DNA of 64,000 bases from NCBI RefSeq assembly GCF_900115265.1, contig NZ_FOVU01000003.1:434001-498000 (forward strand), given 5' to 3'. Source of the stretch: Bradyrhizobium sp. Ghvi. Lineage in GTDB: Bacteria > Pseudomonadota > Alphaproteobacteria > Rhizobiales > Xanthobacteraceae. The notes beneath the pieces are model-generated. The model had not been told where the DNA came from. It made no database searches and was given only the letters and a program-made list of their open reading frames with translations. This document shows, in pieces, positions 42,964 through 52,269 of the stretch (positions within the stretch are counted from its first letter, which is position 1; each line of letters begins with the position of its first letter). A program made the position numbers and the translations under genes.

Positions 42964-44328
42964 ATGACAGCACCCGACGCGACCTCGCCCGCTGGCACCG
43001 ATGCCCCCGCGACCTCCTGGCGCGACAGCCTGGCTGTTTACCTGCAACCTCGGGTGCTGATCGTGCTGTTCCTCGGCTTCTCCTCGGGGCTGCCGCTGGC
43101 GCTGTCGGGCTCGACGCTGCTGGTGTGGATGCGCGAGGCGGGGGTCGACCTCAAGACCATCGGGCTGTTTGCACTGGTCGGCACGCCCTACACGTTGAAG
43201 TTTCTGTGGGCGCCGCTGGTGGATGCACTGCATGTGCCGCTGTTCACCCGCGCCTTCGGGCGGCGGCGCGGCTGGCTGCTGTTCTCGCAGATACTGCTGA
43301 TCATCGCGATCGTGCTGCTGGCGATGACCGATCCGGCGCGCTCACCGTTCTATGTCGCGCTCGGCGCGCTCTTGGTGGCGACGACGTCGTCGACCCAGGA
43401 CATCGTGGTCGATGCCTTCCGCGTCGAGAGCCTGCCCGAGAGCGAGCAGGCCGCCGGTATGGCGGCTTACGTCGCGGCCTATCGCGTCGGCATGCTGGTC
43501 TCGACTGCGGGAGCGCTGTTCATCGTCTCGGGCTTCGAGAGCACCGGCCTTGCTCGCACCTCGGCCTGGATGTGGGGCTATGTGGTGATGGCGGCGATGG
43601 TGCTGATCGGGACGATCACGGCGCTGATCGCGACCGAGCCCGAAAAATCAGTGAGGGCAGAAGCCGCGACACATGAGGAGACCGCGTTCACGCGCGTGCT
43701 GCACGCGGCAATCGGTGCCTTCTCGGAGTTCCTGTCGCGCAAGGATGCGATCGCCGCGCTCGCCTTCGTCGTGCTGTTCAAATTCACCGACGCCTTCTCG
43801 GGAACGATGACAGCACCTTTCGTGATCGACCTCGGCTTCACCCGCAATGATTATGCGGCAATCGTGAAGGGGGTCGGCCTTGCGGCGACGCTGATCGGCG
43901 GCTTTGCGGGCGGCTTTGTCGCGCGGCGCTATTCGCTGGCGACCTCGCTCTGGATCGGCGGGATGGTGCAGGCGCTGGCGAACCTCACCTTCTCCTGGCT
44001 CGCGGTGGTCGGCACCAATCAATGGGCGCTGGCGCTCGCCATCTGCGCGGAGAATTTCACCAGCGCGATCGGCACCGTGATCTTCGTCGCCTATCTCTCC
44101 GCACTGTGCCAGAATCCGCTGCACACCGCGACGCAATATGCACTGCTCACCGCACTTGCGGCCGTCGGGCGGACATATCTGTCGTCAGGCGCCGGCTTCG
44201 TCGCCAGTGCAACCGGCTGGCCATTGTTCTTCGTGATCTGTGTGCTGGTGGCGATTCCGAGCCTGGTGCTGCTGACCTGGCTGCAGAAGCGCGGGCATTT
44301 CGAGGCGTTGGGACCGGTGAGGGTATGA
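42964..44328 (+). CDS. AmpG-family MFS permease
   Basis: 454 residues with about twelve to fourteen transmembrane helices. The first helix region LFLGFSSGLPLALSGSTLLV and KFLWAPLVDALHVPLFTRAF, followed by GRRRGWLL, is the AmpG signature. The ASTQDIVVDAFRVE-like stretch (here SSTQDIVVDAFRVES) and AGMAAYVAAYRVGMLVS also fit. AmpG imports GlcNAc-anhydro-muropeptides for cell-wall recycling and controls AmpC induction. Muropeptide import is the likeliest role but other substrates are possible. It stands between two repeat elements. Confidence 0.88.
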   Translation: MTAPDATSPAGTDAPATSWRDSLAVYLQPRVLIVLFLGFSSGLPLALSGSTLLVWMREAGVDLKTIGLFALVGTPYTLKFLWAPLVDALHVPLFTRAFGRRRGWLLFSQILLIIAIVLLAMTDPARSPFYVALGALLVATTSSTQDIVVDAFRVESLPESEQAAGMAAYVAAYRVGMLVSTAGALFIVSGFESTGLARTSAWMWGYVVMAAMVLIGTITALIATEPEKSVRAEAATHEETAFTRVLHAAIGAFSEFLSRKDAIAALAFVVLFKFTDAFSGTMTAPFVIDLGFTRNDYAAIVKGVGLAATLIGGFAGGFVARRYSLATSLWIGGMVQALANLTFSWLAVVGTNQWALALAICAENFTSAIGTVIFVAYLSALCQNPLHTATQYALLTALAAVGRTYLSSGAGFVASATGWPLFFVICVLVAIPSLVLLTWLQKRGHFEALGPVRV

Positions 44329-44335
44329 CGCTGAA

Positions 44336-44425
44336 GTAGGGTGGGTTAGCGTAGCGTAACCCACCAACGCCTATCTCCGCGGAGTTCAGAAGTGGTGGGT
44401 TACGCCTTCGGCTAACCCACCCTAC
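44336..44425. repeat. GTAGGGTGGGTTAGC inverted-repeat element
   Basis: Perfect 15-bp ends, GTAGGGTGGGTTAGC and GCTAACCCACCCTAC. Inside are two hairpins, GTGGGTTA-GCGTAGCG-TAACCCAC and GTGGGTTACG-CCTTCGG-CTAACCCAC. The element resembles a widely scattered bacterial REP-type sequence. It lies between convergent genes. Confidence 0.85.
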
Positions 44426-44453
44426 GGCACTACGGCACCTCGCCTGCCGCCTC

Positions 44454-44888
44454 TTACTTCTTCACCAGACTCCACTTCGTCACCACGGCTTCGCTCATCT
44501 GGCCGGGATCGCTGGCGCAGGTGATCTCGTCGACCTTGACCGAGATCTCCTTGCCGACGAACGATTTCAGCTGCGAGGCCTGTGCGTCGCTGGAGGTGAC
44601 GAGCTGGAACGTCTCGGGCCCGGTTTCGAGATCGCAAAGCCCGCTCGGCGGCGGCAGGCGGCGCGGCTCGGAGGTGATCTGGTACATCGCAATGCGCTTG
44701 CCAGCATTCTTGACGTCGCGAATCTTCATGGCGTTCAGCTCGCCCGAGAGCACCTCGCCAGCGCTGATCGGCTTGCCGGGCTTCGGGGGCGGCGGCGCCT
44801 GGTCGTCCTGCTGCGCGGCGATCGCCGGGGGCACCAGCAGCAGCATCGTCGCGACCAAAGCGCAGCGCGTGGCGAAGAGTTTCGTCAT
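44454..44888 (-). CDS. Exported protein of unknown function, 144 residues
   Basis: A signal peptide (MTKLFATRCALVATMLLLVP, then PAIAAQ) is followed by a Pro-rich stretch (QAPPPPKPGKP) and a domain with MYQITSEPRRLPPPSGLCDL, ETFQLVTSS, and EITCASDPGQMSEAVVTKWS. Two cysteines could pair. No family is recognised; this composition is common in rhizobial hypothetical proteins. A conserved AT/GC repeat directly follows upstream of the gene's start, before recR. Confidence 0.65.
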   Translation of the reverse strand: MTKLFATRCALVATMLLLVPPAIAAQQDDQAPPPPKPGKPISAGEVLSGELNAMKIRDVKNAGKRIAMYQITSEPRRLPPPSGLCDLETGPETFQLVTSSDAQASQLKSFVGKEISVKVDEITCASDPGQMSEAVVTKWSLVKK

Positions 44889-44925
44889 GTCGTCAGTTCC
44901 GTAAGTCTGGATGGAGATTCTTGCT

Positions 44926-44979
44926 TTGACGCGTTTTCTTCACGCGAACCGGTATCCACTTCGCTCGAAAACGCTCTAG
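44926..44979. repeat. GCGTTTTC...GAAAACGC repeat, widespread in Bradyrhizobium
   Basis: TTGACGCGTTTTCTTCACGC, GAACCGGTATCCACTTCGCT, CGAAAACGCTCTAG in order. GCGTTTTC and GAAAACGC pair at the ends, and ACGCGAACCGG is internal. I recognise this as an intergenic element found in large numbers in Bradyrhizobium and relatives. Its right edge contains the recR stop codon. Confidence 0.8.
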
Positions 44980-45578
44980 AACAGGGTCCGCTGCCGCATC
45001 GCGGCCGATAGCGTGCCCTCGTCGAGATAATCAAGCTCGCCACCGACAGGCACGCCGTGGGCCAATCGGGTTACTTTGACGCTGGCGTCCTGAAGCAGGT
45101 CGGTGATGTAATGCGCCGTGGTCTGGCCGTCGACGGTCGCATTCAGCGCCAGGATGATCTCGTGCACCTCGGCCGCATGGGCGCGCGCGACCAGCGCGTC
45201 GATGGTGAGATCCTGCGGGCCGACGCCGTCGAGCGGCGACAGCGTCGCGCCCAGTACGTGGTAGCGCCCTTGCGTCGCATTGGCCCGCTCGAGCGCCCAG
45301 AGATCGGCGACGTCGGCGACGACGACGATGATCGCGGGGTCACGCTTCGGATCGGTGCAGACGGTGCAGGGATTTTGCGTGTCGATATTGCCGCAGGTCT
45401 TGCAAACCTGGACCTTGTCGAGCGCGACCTGCAAGGCAGAGGACAGCGGCATCATCAGCGCTTCGCGCTTCTTGATCAGATGCAGCGCTGCACGCCGTGC
45501 GGAGCGCGGACCGAGGCCCGGCAACCGTGCGAGAAGCTGGACCAGCCGCTCGATCTCAGGACCTGCAACCGCGCCCAT
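44976..45578 (-). CDS. recR: Recombination mediator protein RecR
   Basis: 200 residues. The helix-hairpin-helix region [20 protein letters not shown], the Cys4 zinc finger (Cys59, Cys62, Cys71, Cys74 in [17 protein letters not shown]), the Toprim domain with [15 protein letters not shown], and the Walker B-like C-terminal segment are all present. It works with RecF and RecO to load RecA on gapped DNA. Its ATG at 45578 follows the ybaB stop after one base, and its stop lies within the GCGTTTTC repeat. Confidence 0.96.
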   Translation of the reverse strand: MGAVAGPEIERLVQLLARLPGLGPRSARRAALHLIKKREALMMPLSSALQVALDKVQVCKTCGNIDTQNPCTVCTDPKRDPAIIVVVADVADLWALERANATQGRYHVLGATLSPLDGVGPQDLTIDALVARAHAAEVHEIILALNATVDGQTTAHYITDLLQDASVKVTRLAHGVPVGGELDYLDEGTLSAAMRQRTLF

Positions 45579-45579
45579 G

Positions 45580-45900
45580 TTACTGGCCGAACAGCCCCGG
45601 CGGCAGCCCGAGGCCGCCGGTGAGCGACTGCATCTTCTCCTGCATCGCCGTCTCCGCCTTGCGGCGGGCATCGCCGAGCGCAGTCACGAGCAGATCTTCC
45701 AGCACCTCGCGTTCTTCGGCCTTCATCAACGAAGGATCGATCTTGACGCCCTTGACGTCCATCTTCGCGGTCATGCGCACGGTAACGAGACCGCCACCGG
45801 AGATGCCTTCGACCTCCACGTTGGCGAGCTGCTCCTGCATCTCCTGCATCTTGGATTGCAGCTGCGCCGCCTGCTTCATCATGCCGAGAAAATCAGCCAT
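45580..45900 (-). CDS. ybaB: Nucleoid-associated protein YbaB/EbfC
   Basis: 106 residues from the ATG at 45900: [20 protein letters not shown] opens the family's first helix, [20 protein letters not shown] is the central sheet, and [20 protein letters not shown] the final helix, with a Gly/Pro-rich tail. YbaB dimers bind and bridge DNA with little specificity. It is located between dnaX and recR, its standard context, with a 25-base gap to dnaX. Confidence 0.95.
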   Translation of the reverse strand: MADFLGMMKQAAQLQSKMQEMQEQLANVEVEGISGGGLVTVRMTAKMDVKGVKIDPSLMKAEEREVLEDLLVTALGDARRKAETAMQEKMQSLTGGLGLPPGLFGQ

Positions 45901-45925
45901 GGGTATCGTCCTTGGAAAGAGTGGC

Positions 45926-47758
45926 TCAGAGATCGTCGTCGCCGTCGGAACCGTCGATCGGATCGTCGCTGCCATAGTCCGCGTTAATATTGGATTCCGG
46001 CGTCTCGGGGGCAAGCCTGCGGACCTCGACGACCTTTGCACCTGGGAAGCGCAACAGCACCTCCTGCACGCGTGGATCGGCTTCCGCCGCACGCGCATGT
46101 TCCTGCTTGGCCGCCTGGTTCACCGAGCGCAGCGTCGGCTGGCCCTGCTCGTTGGAGACGATCACGGTCCAGCGCCGGCCGGTCCACAACTCGAACTTCT
46201 TCGCAAGCTCCGAGATCATGGTCTTGGAGGCGTTGGGCTCGAGCGCGACTTCCAACCGGCCCTCATCGAAACGGACGAGGCGCATGTCGCCTTCGAGCGC
46301 GCCCTTGGTCAAGAGATCGCGCTTCTGCCCGGCAAGCGCGACGAGCTGGGTGAAGCTCGTGATGCGCAGCTGGGGAGCCGCACCTTGCGGATCTGGCGCA
46401 GGCGCCGCCATCTGCGGCCGGGCGCCGCCGCCGAACGCTGATGGCGCTGACGTCGGCATGCGGACCGGCGCAGCGGAGGTAACGGATGCCGCAGAGGCCA
46501 GCGGCGCAGACGGCGCGTTACTGCGTGCCGCACCGCCTCCGCTCACGACCGGCGAGCCGCCGCCGTTCTGCTCCAGCATCCGGATCGCTTCATCGGGCGT
46601 CGGAACATCGGCGACATAGGCGATGCGCACCAGCACCATCTCGGCGGCCGCGGCGGGGCGCGTTGCGGCCTGCACTTCGGTGATGCCCTTGAGCAGCATC
46701 TGCCACATCCGCGACAGCACACGCATCGAGATCTTCGCGGCGAATTCCTTGGCGCGCACGCGCTCGGTCTCGCCATAGGCGACGTTGTCGGCCGTCGCAG
46801 GCACGATCTTCACGCGGGTGACGAAATTGACGAACTCGGCGAGATCGGACAGCACGACGATCGGATCGGCGCCGACATCGTATTGGTCGCGGAACTCCTT
46901 GAAGGCCGCGGCGATGTCGCCGCGCGCCAGCGACTCGAACAGATCGATGACGCGGGTGCGGTCGGCGAGGCCCAGCATCTGCCTGACCGCATCAGCCTTC
47001 ACCTGCCCCGCCGCATGCGCGATCGCCTGGTCGAGCAGCGACAGCGAATCGCGCACCGAGCCTTCCGCCGCGCGCGCGATGATGCCAAGGGCTTCCGGCT
47101 CGATCTCGACGCTTTCCTTCGCGGCGACGTTGGCGAGGTGCTTCATCAGCACGTCGGCCTCGACGCGCCGAAGGTCGAAACGCTGGCAGCGCGACAGCAC
47201 AGTGACCGGAACCTTGCGGATCTCGGTCGTCGCGAACACGAACTTGGCGTGCTCCGGCGGTTCCTCCAGCGTCTTCAGGAAAGCGTTGAACGCCGCCGTC
47301 GACAGCATGTGGACTTCGTCGATGATGTAGACCTTGTAGCGGGCGCTAGCTGGCGCGTAGCGCACGCTGTCATTGATCTGGCGGACGTCGTCGACACCGG
47401 TATGTGAGGCGGCGTCCATCTCCAGCACGTCCATGTGCCGGCTTTCCATGATCGCCTGGCAATGCACGCCCAGCGCCGGCATGTGGATGGTCGGCCCCTT
47501 CACCGACCCGTCCGGCATCTCATAGTTGAGTGCACGGGCGAGGATACGCGCGGTAGTGGTCTTGCCGACACCGCGGACGCCGGTGAGAATCCAGGCCTGC
47601 GGAATCCGTCCGGTCTCGAACGCATTGGAGACGGTGCGGACCACAGCCTCCTGGCCGATCAGATCGTCGAAGCTTGAGGGGCGGTATTTGCGCGCCAGCA
47701 CTCGGTAGGGCGCATTGCCGGCGCTGTCAGCATTTTGAGGGGCGCCAGCGTCGGTCAT
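45926..47758 (-). CDS. dnaX: DNA polymerase III subunit gamma/tau
   Basis: 610 residues. The AAA+ clamp-loader core has Walker [10 protein letters not shown] (60-68), Walker B IIDEVHML (145-152) and the SRC motif (189-191). The zinc module expected between 75 and 105 has only one cysteine (Cys100). Domain III follows, then a Pro/Ala/Ser-rich linker (about 405-470) and the tau domain that binds the alpha subunit. No slippery A-run for programmed frameshifting to gamma was seen. It is transcribed from the ffs side and is followed by ybaB and recR. Confidence 0.96.
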   Translation of the reverse strand: MTDAGAPQNADSAGNAPYRVLARKYRPSSFDDLIGQEAVVRTVSNAFETGRIPQAWILTGVRGVGKTTTARILARALNYEMPDGSVKGPTIHMPALGVHCQAIMESRHMDVLEMDAASHTGVDDVRQINDSVRYAPASARYKVYIIDEVHMLSTAAFNAFLKTLEEPPEHAKFVFATTEIRKVPVTVLSRCQRFDLRRVEADVLMKHLANVAAKESVEIEPEALGIIARAAEGSVRDSLSLLDQAIAHAAGQVKADAVRQMLGLADRTRVIDLFESLARGDIAAAFKEFRDQYDVGADPIVVLSDLAEFVNFVTRVKIVPATADNVAYGETERVRAKEFAAKISMRVLSRMWQMLLKGITEVQAATRPAAAAEMVLVRIAYVADVPTPDEAIRMLEQNGGGSPVVSGGGAARSNAPSAPLASAASVTSAAPVRMPTSAPSAFGGGARPQMAAPAPDPQGAAPQLRITSFTQLVALAGQKRDLLTKGALEGDMRLVRFDEGRLEVALEPNASKTMISELAKKFELWTGRRWTVIVSNEQGQPTLRSVNQAAKQEHARAAEADPRVQEVLLRFPGAKVVEVRRLAPETPESNINADYGSDDPIDGSDGDDDL

Positions 47759-47854
47759 TGGTCGATCCGCAATGAATTCTCTCTCGGCCGGCTTTTGCGG
47801 AAAGGAGCGCGCGGGCGGCAGGCCGCCGGCGCTGGTTCGCTCGGAAAAACAGGT

Positions 47855-47958
47855 AGGAGACTGACGAGCGACCCGATCCGGACCTCGTTAGGGCTGCTTC
47901 CTTCCGGACCTGACCCGGTTGGCGAGTGGCTCGTCCACCGCCAATCTCCCGGTCCCTA
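47855..47958 (-). ncRNA. ffs: Signal recognition particle RNA (4.5S/SRP small type)
   Basis: On the minus strand the core GGTCAGGTCCGGAAGGAAGC and AGCCCTAA is the universally conserved SRP helix 8 loop that binds Ffh. It is flanked by pairing sequences GACGAGCC and GGCTCGTC. The 5' end lies around 47956 (GGGACCGGGAG) and the 3' end near 47855; a T-run follows at 47846-47850. It lies upstream of dnaX on the same strand. Ends are approximate to about ten bases. Confidence 0.93.
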
Positions 47959-48195
47959 TTTGGGGCTAAAGGGAGCGGAAAGCAAGCGGGTATCGGCTCA
48001 AACGGATCGAGTTTGCCCGGTCTCCGGGCATATCCGGATCTGCCAGCCGAGAGGCCGTGCTTTCGCTGGTGGGACCACCTTGCTAAGAACGGCAGCTGGA
48101 ACTCCATCCGGGCATGATCCGCAGGAGTCCGCGAGGCGCGCCTTCCTCGGCCATGTCCACACCGGCGCCCTGCCGTCGGCCACCGCAGCACCCTG

Positions 48196-48951
48196 ATGTC
48201 CGATCTCAACCGTGTCTATCTCGTCACCGGCGCCGCCAGCGGAATCGGCCGCGCCACCGCGAAACTGCTTGCCGCACCCGGCATCGCGCTTCTCTTGCAC
48301 ACGCGCGCGAACGCTGAAGGTCTCGACGCCACCGCGACGGAGGCCGAAGCGAAGGGCGCAGTGGTCGCGAAGTGCCTCGGCGATCTCGCCGAGGCAGCAG
48401 CCGTCACCGATGCCATCGCTGCGGCGCAAGCCGCCTTCGGCCGGCTCGACGGATTGATCCTCATCGGCGGCCACGCCCGCCGCGGCAGCGCCATCGGCAC
48501 GCCGGCGGATCAGTTCCGACAGGCGATGGACGAATCGGCGCTGGCCTTCACACGCATGGTCGAGGCCGCGCTTCCGCTGCTGCGCACGGCGCAAGATCCG
48601 CGCATCGTGGCGGTGTCCTCCTTCGTCGCGCATGCGATCCGGCCCGAATTCGCGCCGTTCGCTGCAACCCCCGCGAGCCGCTCCGCGCTGGAAGCATTGG
48701 TGAGACTCACCGGGATGGAGCTCGCGAAGGACGGCATTACCGTCAACGCGGTTTCGCCCGGCCTCATCATCAAGGACAAGCCGAGCGAGAGCCGGCTATC
48801 GCCGGATCAAATCGCGGCGACCGAGGCGCTGATCCCGATGCGTCGCCGCGGCCGACCAGAGGAGGTCGCCGAAATCATCGCCTTCCTGGCATCCCCGAAA
48901 GCATCCTACATCACCGGCCAGGTCTGGCACGTCAACGGAGGCCTGATATGA
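48196..48951 (+). CDS. SDR-family protein with atypical catalytic residues
   Basis: 251 residues. The Rossmann start [20 protein letters not shown] with TGAASGIG (11-18) binds NAD(P)H. The second half has VAVSSFVAH with the catalytic Ser position, [10 protein letters not shown] and the C-terminal [11 protein letters not shown]. The usual YxxxK is missing: the corresponding segment reads [14 protein letters not shown], with no Tyr or Lys, and the NNAG motif is replaced by LIGGHA. It may be inactive or use another mechanism. It stands alone, upstream of the HIT gene. Confidence 0.85.
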   Translation: MSDLNRVYLVTGAASGIGRATAKLLAAPGIALLLHTRANAEGLDATATEAEAKGAVVAKCLGDLAEAAAVTDAIAAAQAAFGRLDGLILIGGHARRGSAIGTPADQFRQAMDESALAFTRMVEAALPLLRTAQDPRIVAVSSFVAHAIRPEFAPFAATPASRSALEALVRLTGMELAKDGITVNAVSPGLIIKDKPSESRLSPDQIAATEALIPMRRRGRPEEVAEIIAFLASPKASYITGQVWHVNGGLI

Positions 48952-49197
48952 GCGAAGCAACCGTCTAAGCGCGTGCTGCTCGAGCTGACGTCGAGCGACG
49001 GCGCGATCGGCCGGCCTGGCGTTGCTCGACATCTCGAAGCGATTCGGAAGCAATTCGGCGCGCGCTTGAGGCGCGCTTGTCCGGGACGACGACCGTGTAT
49101 GCGGTGACAGCGGGGCACGATCCTTCCCCTCGGGGAATCGGTATCGTATGGTCGGAGCCCAACATGCCCGCTCCCATCGGGCCATCCGGAAACCCAT

Positions 49198-49617
49198 ATG
49201 TCCGATCCCGTCTGGTCGCTGCACTCCCGCCTGAAAGAGGACACCATCGACATCGGCGATCTGCCGCTGTCGAAGGTGCTGGTGATCAAGGACGCGCACT
49301 ATCCCTGGCTGCTGCTGGTGCCGCGGCGGGTGGACGCAGTCGAGATCATCGACCTCGACGAAGTGCAGCAGGCGCAACTGATGACGGAGATCTCCCGCGT
49401 CTCGCGCGCGCTGAAGGAGATCACCAAATGCGACAAGCTCAATGTCGCGGCGCTCGGCAATCTCGTGCCGCAGCTTCACGTCCACATCATCGCGCGCCGC
49501 ACCAGCGACGCCGCCTGGCCGCGGCCGGTCTGGGGCGTGATGCCGCCGCTGGCGCATGACGCGAGCGAGGTTCAGAATTTCATCAGCGCGCTTCGCCGAA
49601 AAATCTGGCTGGGTTGA
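49198..49617 (+). CDS. HIT-domain protein
   Basis: 139 residues. The nucleotide-binding strand VLVIKDAHYPWLLLVPR and the active segment PQLHVHIIARR (91-101) are of the HIT superfamily. In this protein the first His of the H-x-H-x-H triad is Gln92; the nucleophilic His94 and His96 are kept. Such proteins hydrolyse nucleotide phosphoramidates or Ap4A-type compounds. The nudC gene follows directly (its start is 12 bases after the stop), suggesting co-transcription. Confidence 0.85.
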   Translation: MSDPVWSLHSRLKEDTIDIGDLPLSKVLVIKDAHYPWLLLVPRRVDAVEIIDLDEVQQAQLMTEISRVSRALKEITKCDKLNVAALGNLVPQLHVHIIARRTSDAAWPRPVWGVMPPLAHDASEVQNFISALRRKIWLG

Positions 49618-49628
49618 AAGAACAAGAA

Positions 49629-50567
49629 ATGTCAGCATTCGACTCGTTTCCGCTGGGGCAACCGGCCTTCGTCACCAACATCCTCGATCGCGCCGCGCAT
49701 CTGCGCCGCGACGACGAAAAACTGTTCGCGATGGAGCAGAAGCCGTCGTCGCGTGCCTACGTCGTCTACCGCGACTCGCTGCTCGTGAAGCGCGAGGGCG
49801 ACAAGGTGCGCGCGCTGCTCTCGATTGACGAAGCCGTGAAATGCGGCGCCAATCCCGGCACGATCTTCCTCGGCCTGCGCGAGGGCGCGGCAGTATTCGG
49901 CATGGGTCTCGCCCAGGCCGCCGCCGAAAAACTGATCGGCCGCGAGGACTACACCCTCACCGAACTGCGCGGCATGGCGATGCAGGGCGCGATCCCGCCC
50001 GCCGAACTCTCGGCGATCGCAATGGCGAAATCGATGGTCAGCTGGCATCAGCGCCACGGTTATTGCGCCAATTGCGGCACGCGTACCGCGATGAAGGAAG
50101 GTGGCTGGAAACGCGACTGCCCGGCCTGCAAGGCCGAGCATTTTCCGCGCACGGACCCGGTCGTGATCATGCTGGTGGCCTCGGGCGACAAATGCCTGCT
50201 CGGCCGCCAGAAGCAGTTTCCGCCGGGCATGTATTCCTGCCTCGCCGGCTTCGTCGAGGCTGCCGAAACCATCGAAGACGCAGTGCGTCGCGAGATCCTG
50301 GAAGAGTCGGGCATTCGGTGCACCGACGTGCAGTACTACATGACGCAGCCCTGGCCCTATCCGTCATCCCTGATGATCGGGTGCAGCGCGCGGGCCGTGA
50401 CCGAGGACATCGTCGTCGATCGCATGGAGCTGGAAGATGCCCGCTGGTTCTCGCGCGAGGAGGCGGCACTGATGCTGAAACGGACCCATCCCGACGGACT
50501 CGCCGGCCCGCATCCCTTCGCCATTGCACATCATCTGCTTGGCCGCTGGGTGCACGACAAGAGCTAG
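49629..50567 (+). CDS. nudC: NAD+ diphosphatase / NudC-type Nudix hydrolase
   Basis: 312 residues from the ATG at 49629. An N-terminal domain precedes a zinc ribbon with Cys146, Cys149, Cys164 and Cys167. The Nudix box (207-229) reads GFVEAAETIEDAVRREILEE then SGI, with all metal-binding glutamates, and the NudC-specific SQPWPFPxS motif is TQPWPYPSSLM. It cleaves NAD(H) and can remove NAD caps from RNA. It lies between the HIT protein and a PfkB kinase gene, a small cluster handling nucleotides. Confidence 0.95.
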   Translation: MSAFDSFPLGQPAFVTNILDRAAHLRRDDEKLFAMEQKPSSRAYVVYRDSLLVKREGDKVRALLSIDEAVKCGANPGTIFLGLREGAAVFGMGLAQAAAEKLIGREDYTLTELRGMAMQGAIPPAELSAIAMAKSMVSWHQRHGYCANCGTRTAMKEGGWKRDCPACKAEHFPRTDPVVIMLVASGDKCLLGRQKQFPPGMYSCLAGFVEAAETIEDAVRREILEESGIRCTDVQYYMTQPWPYPSSLMIGCSARAVTEDIVVDRMELEDARWFSREEAALMLKRTHPDGLAGPHPFAIAHHLLGRWVHDKS

Positions 50568-50569
50568 GG

Positions 50570-51500
50570 ATGCCAATGGCGCCGTCCGGGATCGCGCCGC
50601 GCATCCTCTGCGTCGGCATGCCTGTGCGCGACCTCACCTTTCGGGTCGAGACCGTGCCGGCGCGCGGCAGCAAGGCAAATGCGACGCATATGGCCGAGAT
50701 CTGCGGCGGCAACGCGCTCAATGCCGCGATCGCCATCGCGCGGCTCGGCGGGCGCGTCGCGTTTGCCGGGCCGATGGGCGATGCGAGGGAGACGTCGAGC
50801 AATTTCATTCTCGAGCGGATGGCTGCCGAGGGCATTGAGACCACACACATCGCGCGCGTGGCGGGCGCGGCCACGCCGGTCTCCGCAATCATCATCGACG
50901 CATCAGGCGAACGAACGCTGACGATCTATCGTGATCCCACGCTGTGGAGCGTGCACCTGCCAGCTGCAGACGAACTCCTCGCCGATTGTCAGGCCGTGCT
51001 CGTCGAAAGCCGCTGCGGCGCTTTTTGCATCGATCTTTGCACCGAGGCGCGCCGGCGTGGCATTCCCGTGATCGTCGGCGTCGATCGTGCGATGGCGCCG
51101 ACCGACAGCCTGCTCACGGCCGCCTCGCATCTGCTGTTTGCGAGCGAGCAGGTGCAGGAGACCGCCGGCATCGCCGACGACGCCGACGCCTTGAAGGGCT
51201 TGGCTACGCTGACCCCGGCCTTCCTCGCCGCCACCCGAGGCCCCCGCGGGACGATCTGGCTGAACGAGACGGGCAAGCTGGAAGAGACCCCGGCCTTCCC
51301 GGTCGAGGCGGTCGATACGCTCGGGGCCGGCGACGTCTTCCACGGCGCCTTCGCGCTTCGGTTCGCCGAGGGCAATGGGGGTGCGGGAGGCGCTGCGATT
51401 CGCCGCGGCCGCAGCAGCTTTAAAGTGCGCCCGCCACGGAGGTGGCCTCGCCGCCCCGCAACGCATTGAAGTTGAATGGTTTTTACGAGACAGGCTCTAA
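50570..51500 (+). CDS. PfkB-family sugar kinase with a C-terminal frameshift
   Basis: From the ATG at 50570, immediately after nudC. The family's ribokinase features are ARGSKANATHMAEICGGNAL near the start and the catalytic VDTLGAGDVFHGAF. As read, the frame ends at 51469 (299 residues) with an unlike tail. Dropping one G from the run of five at 51377-51381 restores GVREALRFAAAAAALKCARH and a natural end at the TAA 51498-51500. The missing tail is part of the sugar kinase fold, so the protein as read may be defective. A sequencing error is also possible. The substrate is unknown. Confidence 0.8.
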
Positions 51501-51597
51501 AGCCATTCCGCCGACGCGCCGAGATAATGGACTTGCGGGAGAAGATTTTTCTCTATATGACTGAAACGAACCCATATATTGGAACAAAGTTCTTCAG

Positions 51598-52107
51598 ATG
51601 ACCGATGCCGCCGTCCAGATCCCCGAGACCAGCCGCCGCCTCGATGCGATCGACCGTAAGATCCTGATGGTACTCCAGGAGGATGCCTCGCTGTCGGTTG
51701 CCGAAATCGGCGACCGTGTCGGCCTGTCCTCGACGCCCTGCTGGAAGCGCATCCAGCGCCTGGAGGCTGACGGCGTGATCCTCAAGCGGGTGGCGCTGGT
51801 CGACCAGAACAAGATCGGGCTCGGTATCTCCGTATTCGTGTCGGTGGAGAGTTCCGATCATTCCGACGCCTGGCTCAAGAAATTCGCCGAGGCGGTCAGC
51901 GCCATGCCCGAGGTGATGGAGTTCTACCGCATGGCCGGCGACGTCGATTATATGCTGCGCGTCGTGGTCGCGGATATGCAGGCCTACGACGTCTTCTACA
52001 AGAAGCTGATCGCAGCCGTGCCGCTGAAGAACGTCACCTCGCGCTTCGCGATGGAGAAGATCAAGTCGGTGACCGCGCTGCCGATCCCGGCGGTGATGGC
52101 GGCGTAG
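51598..52107 (+). CDS. Lrp/AsnC-family transcriptional regulator
   Basis: 169 residues. The helix-turn-helix domain is LDAIDRKILMVLQEDASLSV and AEIGDRVGLSSTPCWKRIQR, characteristic of AsnC/Lrp, followed by the RAM ligand-binding domain with GISVFVSVESSDHSDAWLKK, VMEFYRMAGDVDYMLRVVVA and the C-terminal LPIPAVMAA. It probably responds to an amino acid. The gene it controls is not evident; the upstream PfkB gene is on the same strand, and a repeat follows its end. Confidence 0.92.
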   Translation: MTDAAVQIPETSRRLDAIDRKILMVLQEDASLSVAEIGDRVGLSSTPCWKRIQRLEADGVILKRVALVDQNKIGLGISVFVSVESSDHSDAWLKKFAEAVSAMPEVMEFYRMAGDVDYMLRVVVADMQAYDVFYKKLIAAVPLKNVTSRFAMEKIKSVTALPIPAVMAA

Positions 52108-52124
52108 GTCTCACCACACCGAAA

Positions 52125-52230
52125 CTGTCATCGCCCGCGAAAGCGGGCGATCCAGTATTCCAGAGACGGCCGTTGTTGAGCCGAGAGGCCTCGGCGTGCT
52201 GGATGCCCCGGTCAAGCCGGGGCATGACAG
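52125..52230. repeat. Two-hairpin intergenic element, copy C
   Basis: First hairpin ATCGCCCGC-GAAA-GCGGGCGAT then CCAGTA. Second CTGG then ATGCCCCGG-TCAAG-CCGGGGCAT and GACAG. The centre includes GTTGTTGAGCCGAGAGGC, shared with copy B. It lies between convergent genes (Lrp and the phosphomutase). Confidence 0.85.
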
Positions 52231-52269
52231 CGGAGGACAAGGCACGAGGCGCGCTCCCCTGATCTCACC

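Noticed and set aside
45926..47758. Programmed frameshift producing a gamma form of DnaX
   Set aside because: I found no A-rich slippery sequence followed by a stem in the expected region.
49841..51469. Single long plus-strand frame covering nudC and the PfkB gene
   Set aside because: Only its last 300 codons are the kinase; the first part is a shadow of nudC, so there is no NudC-PfkB fusion.
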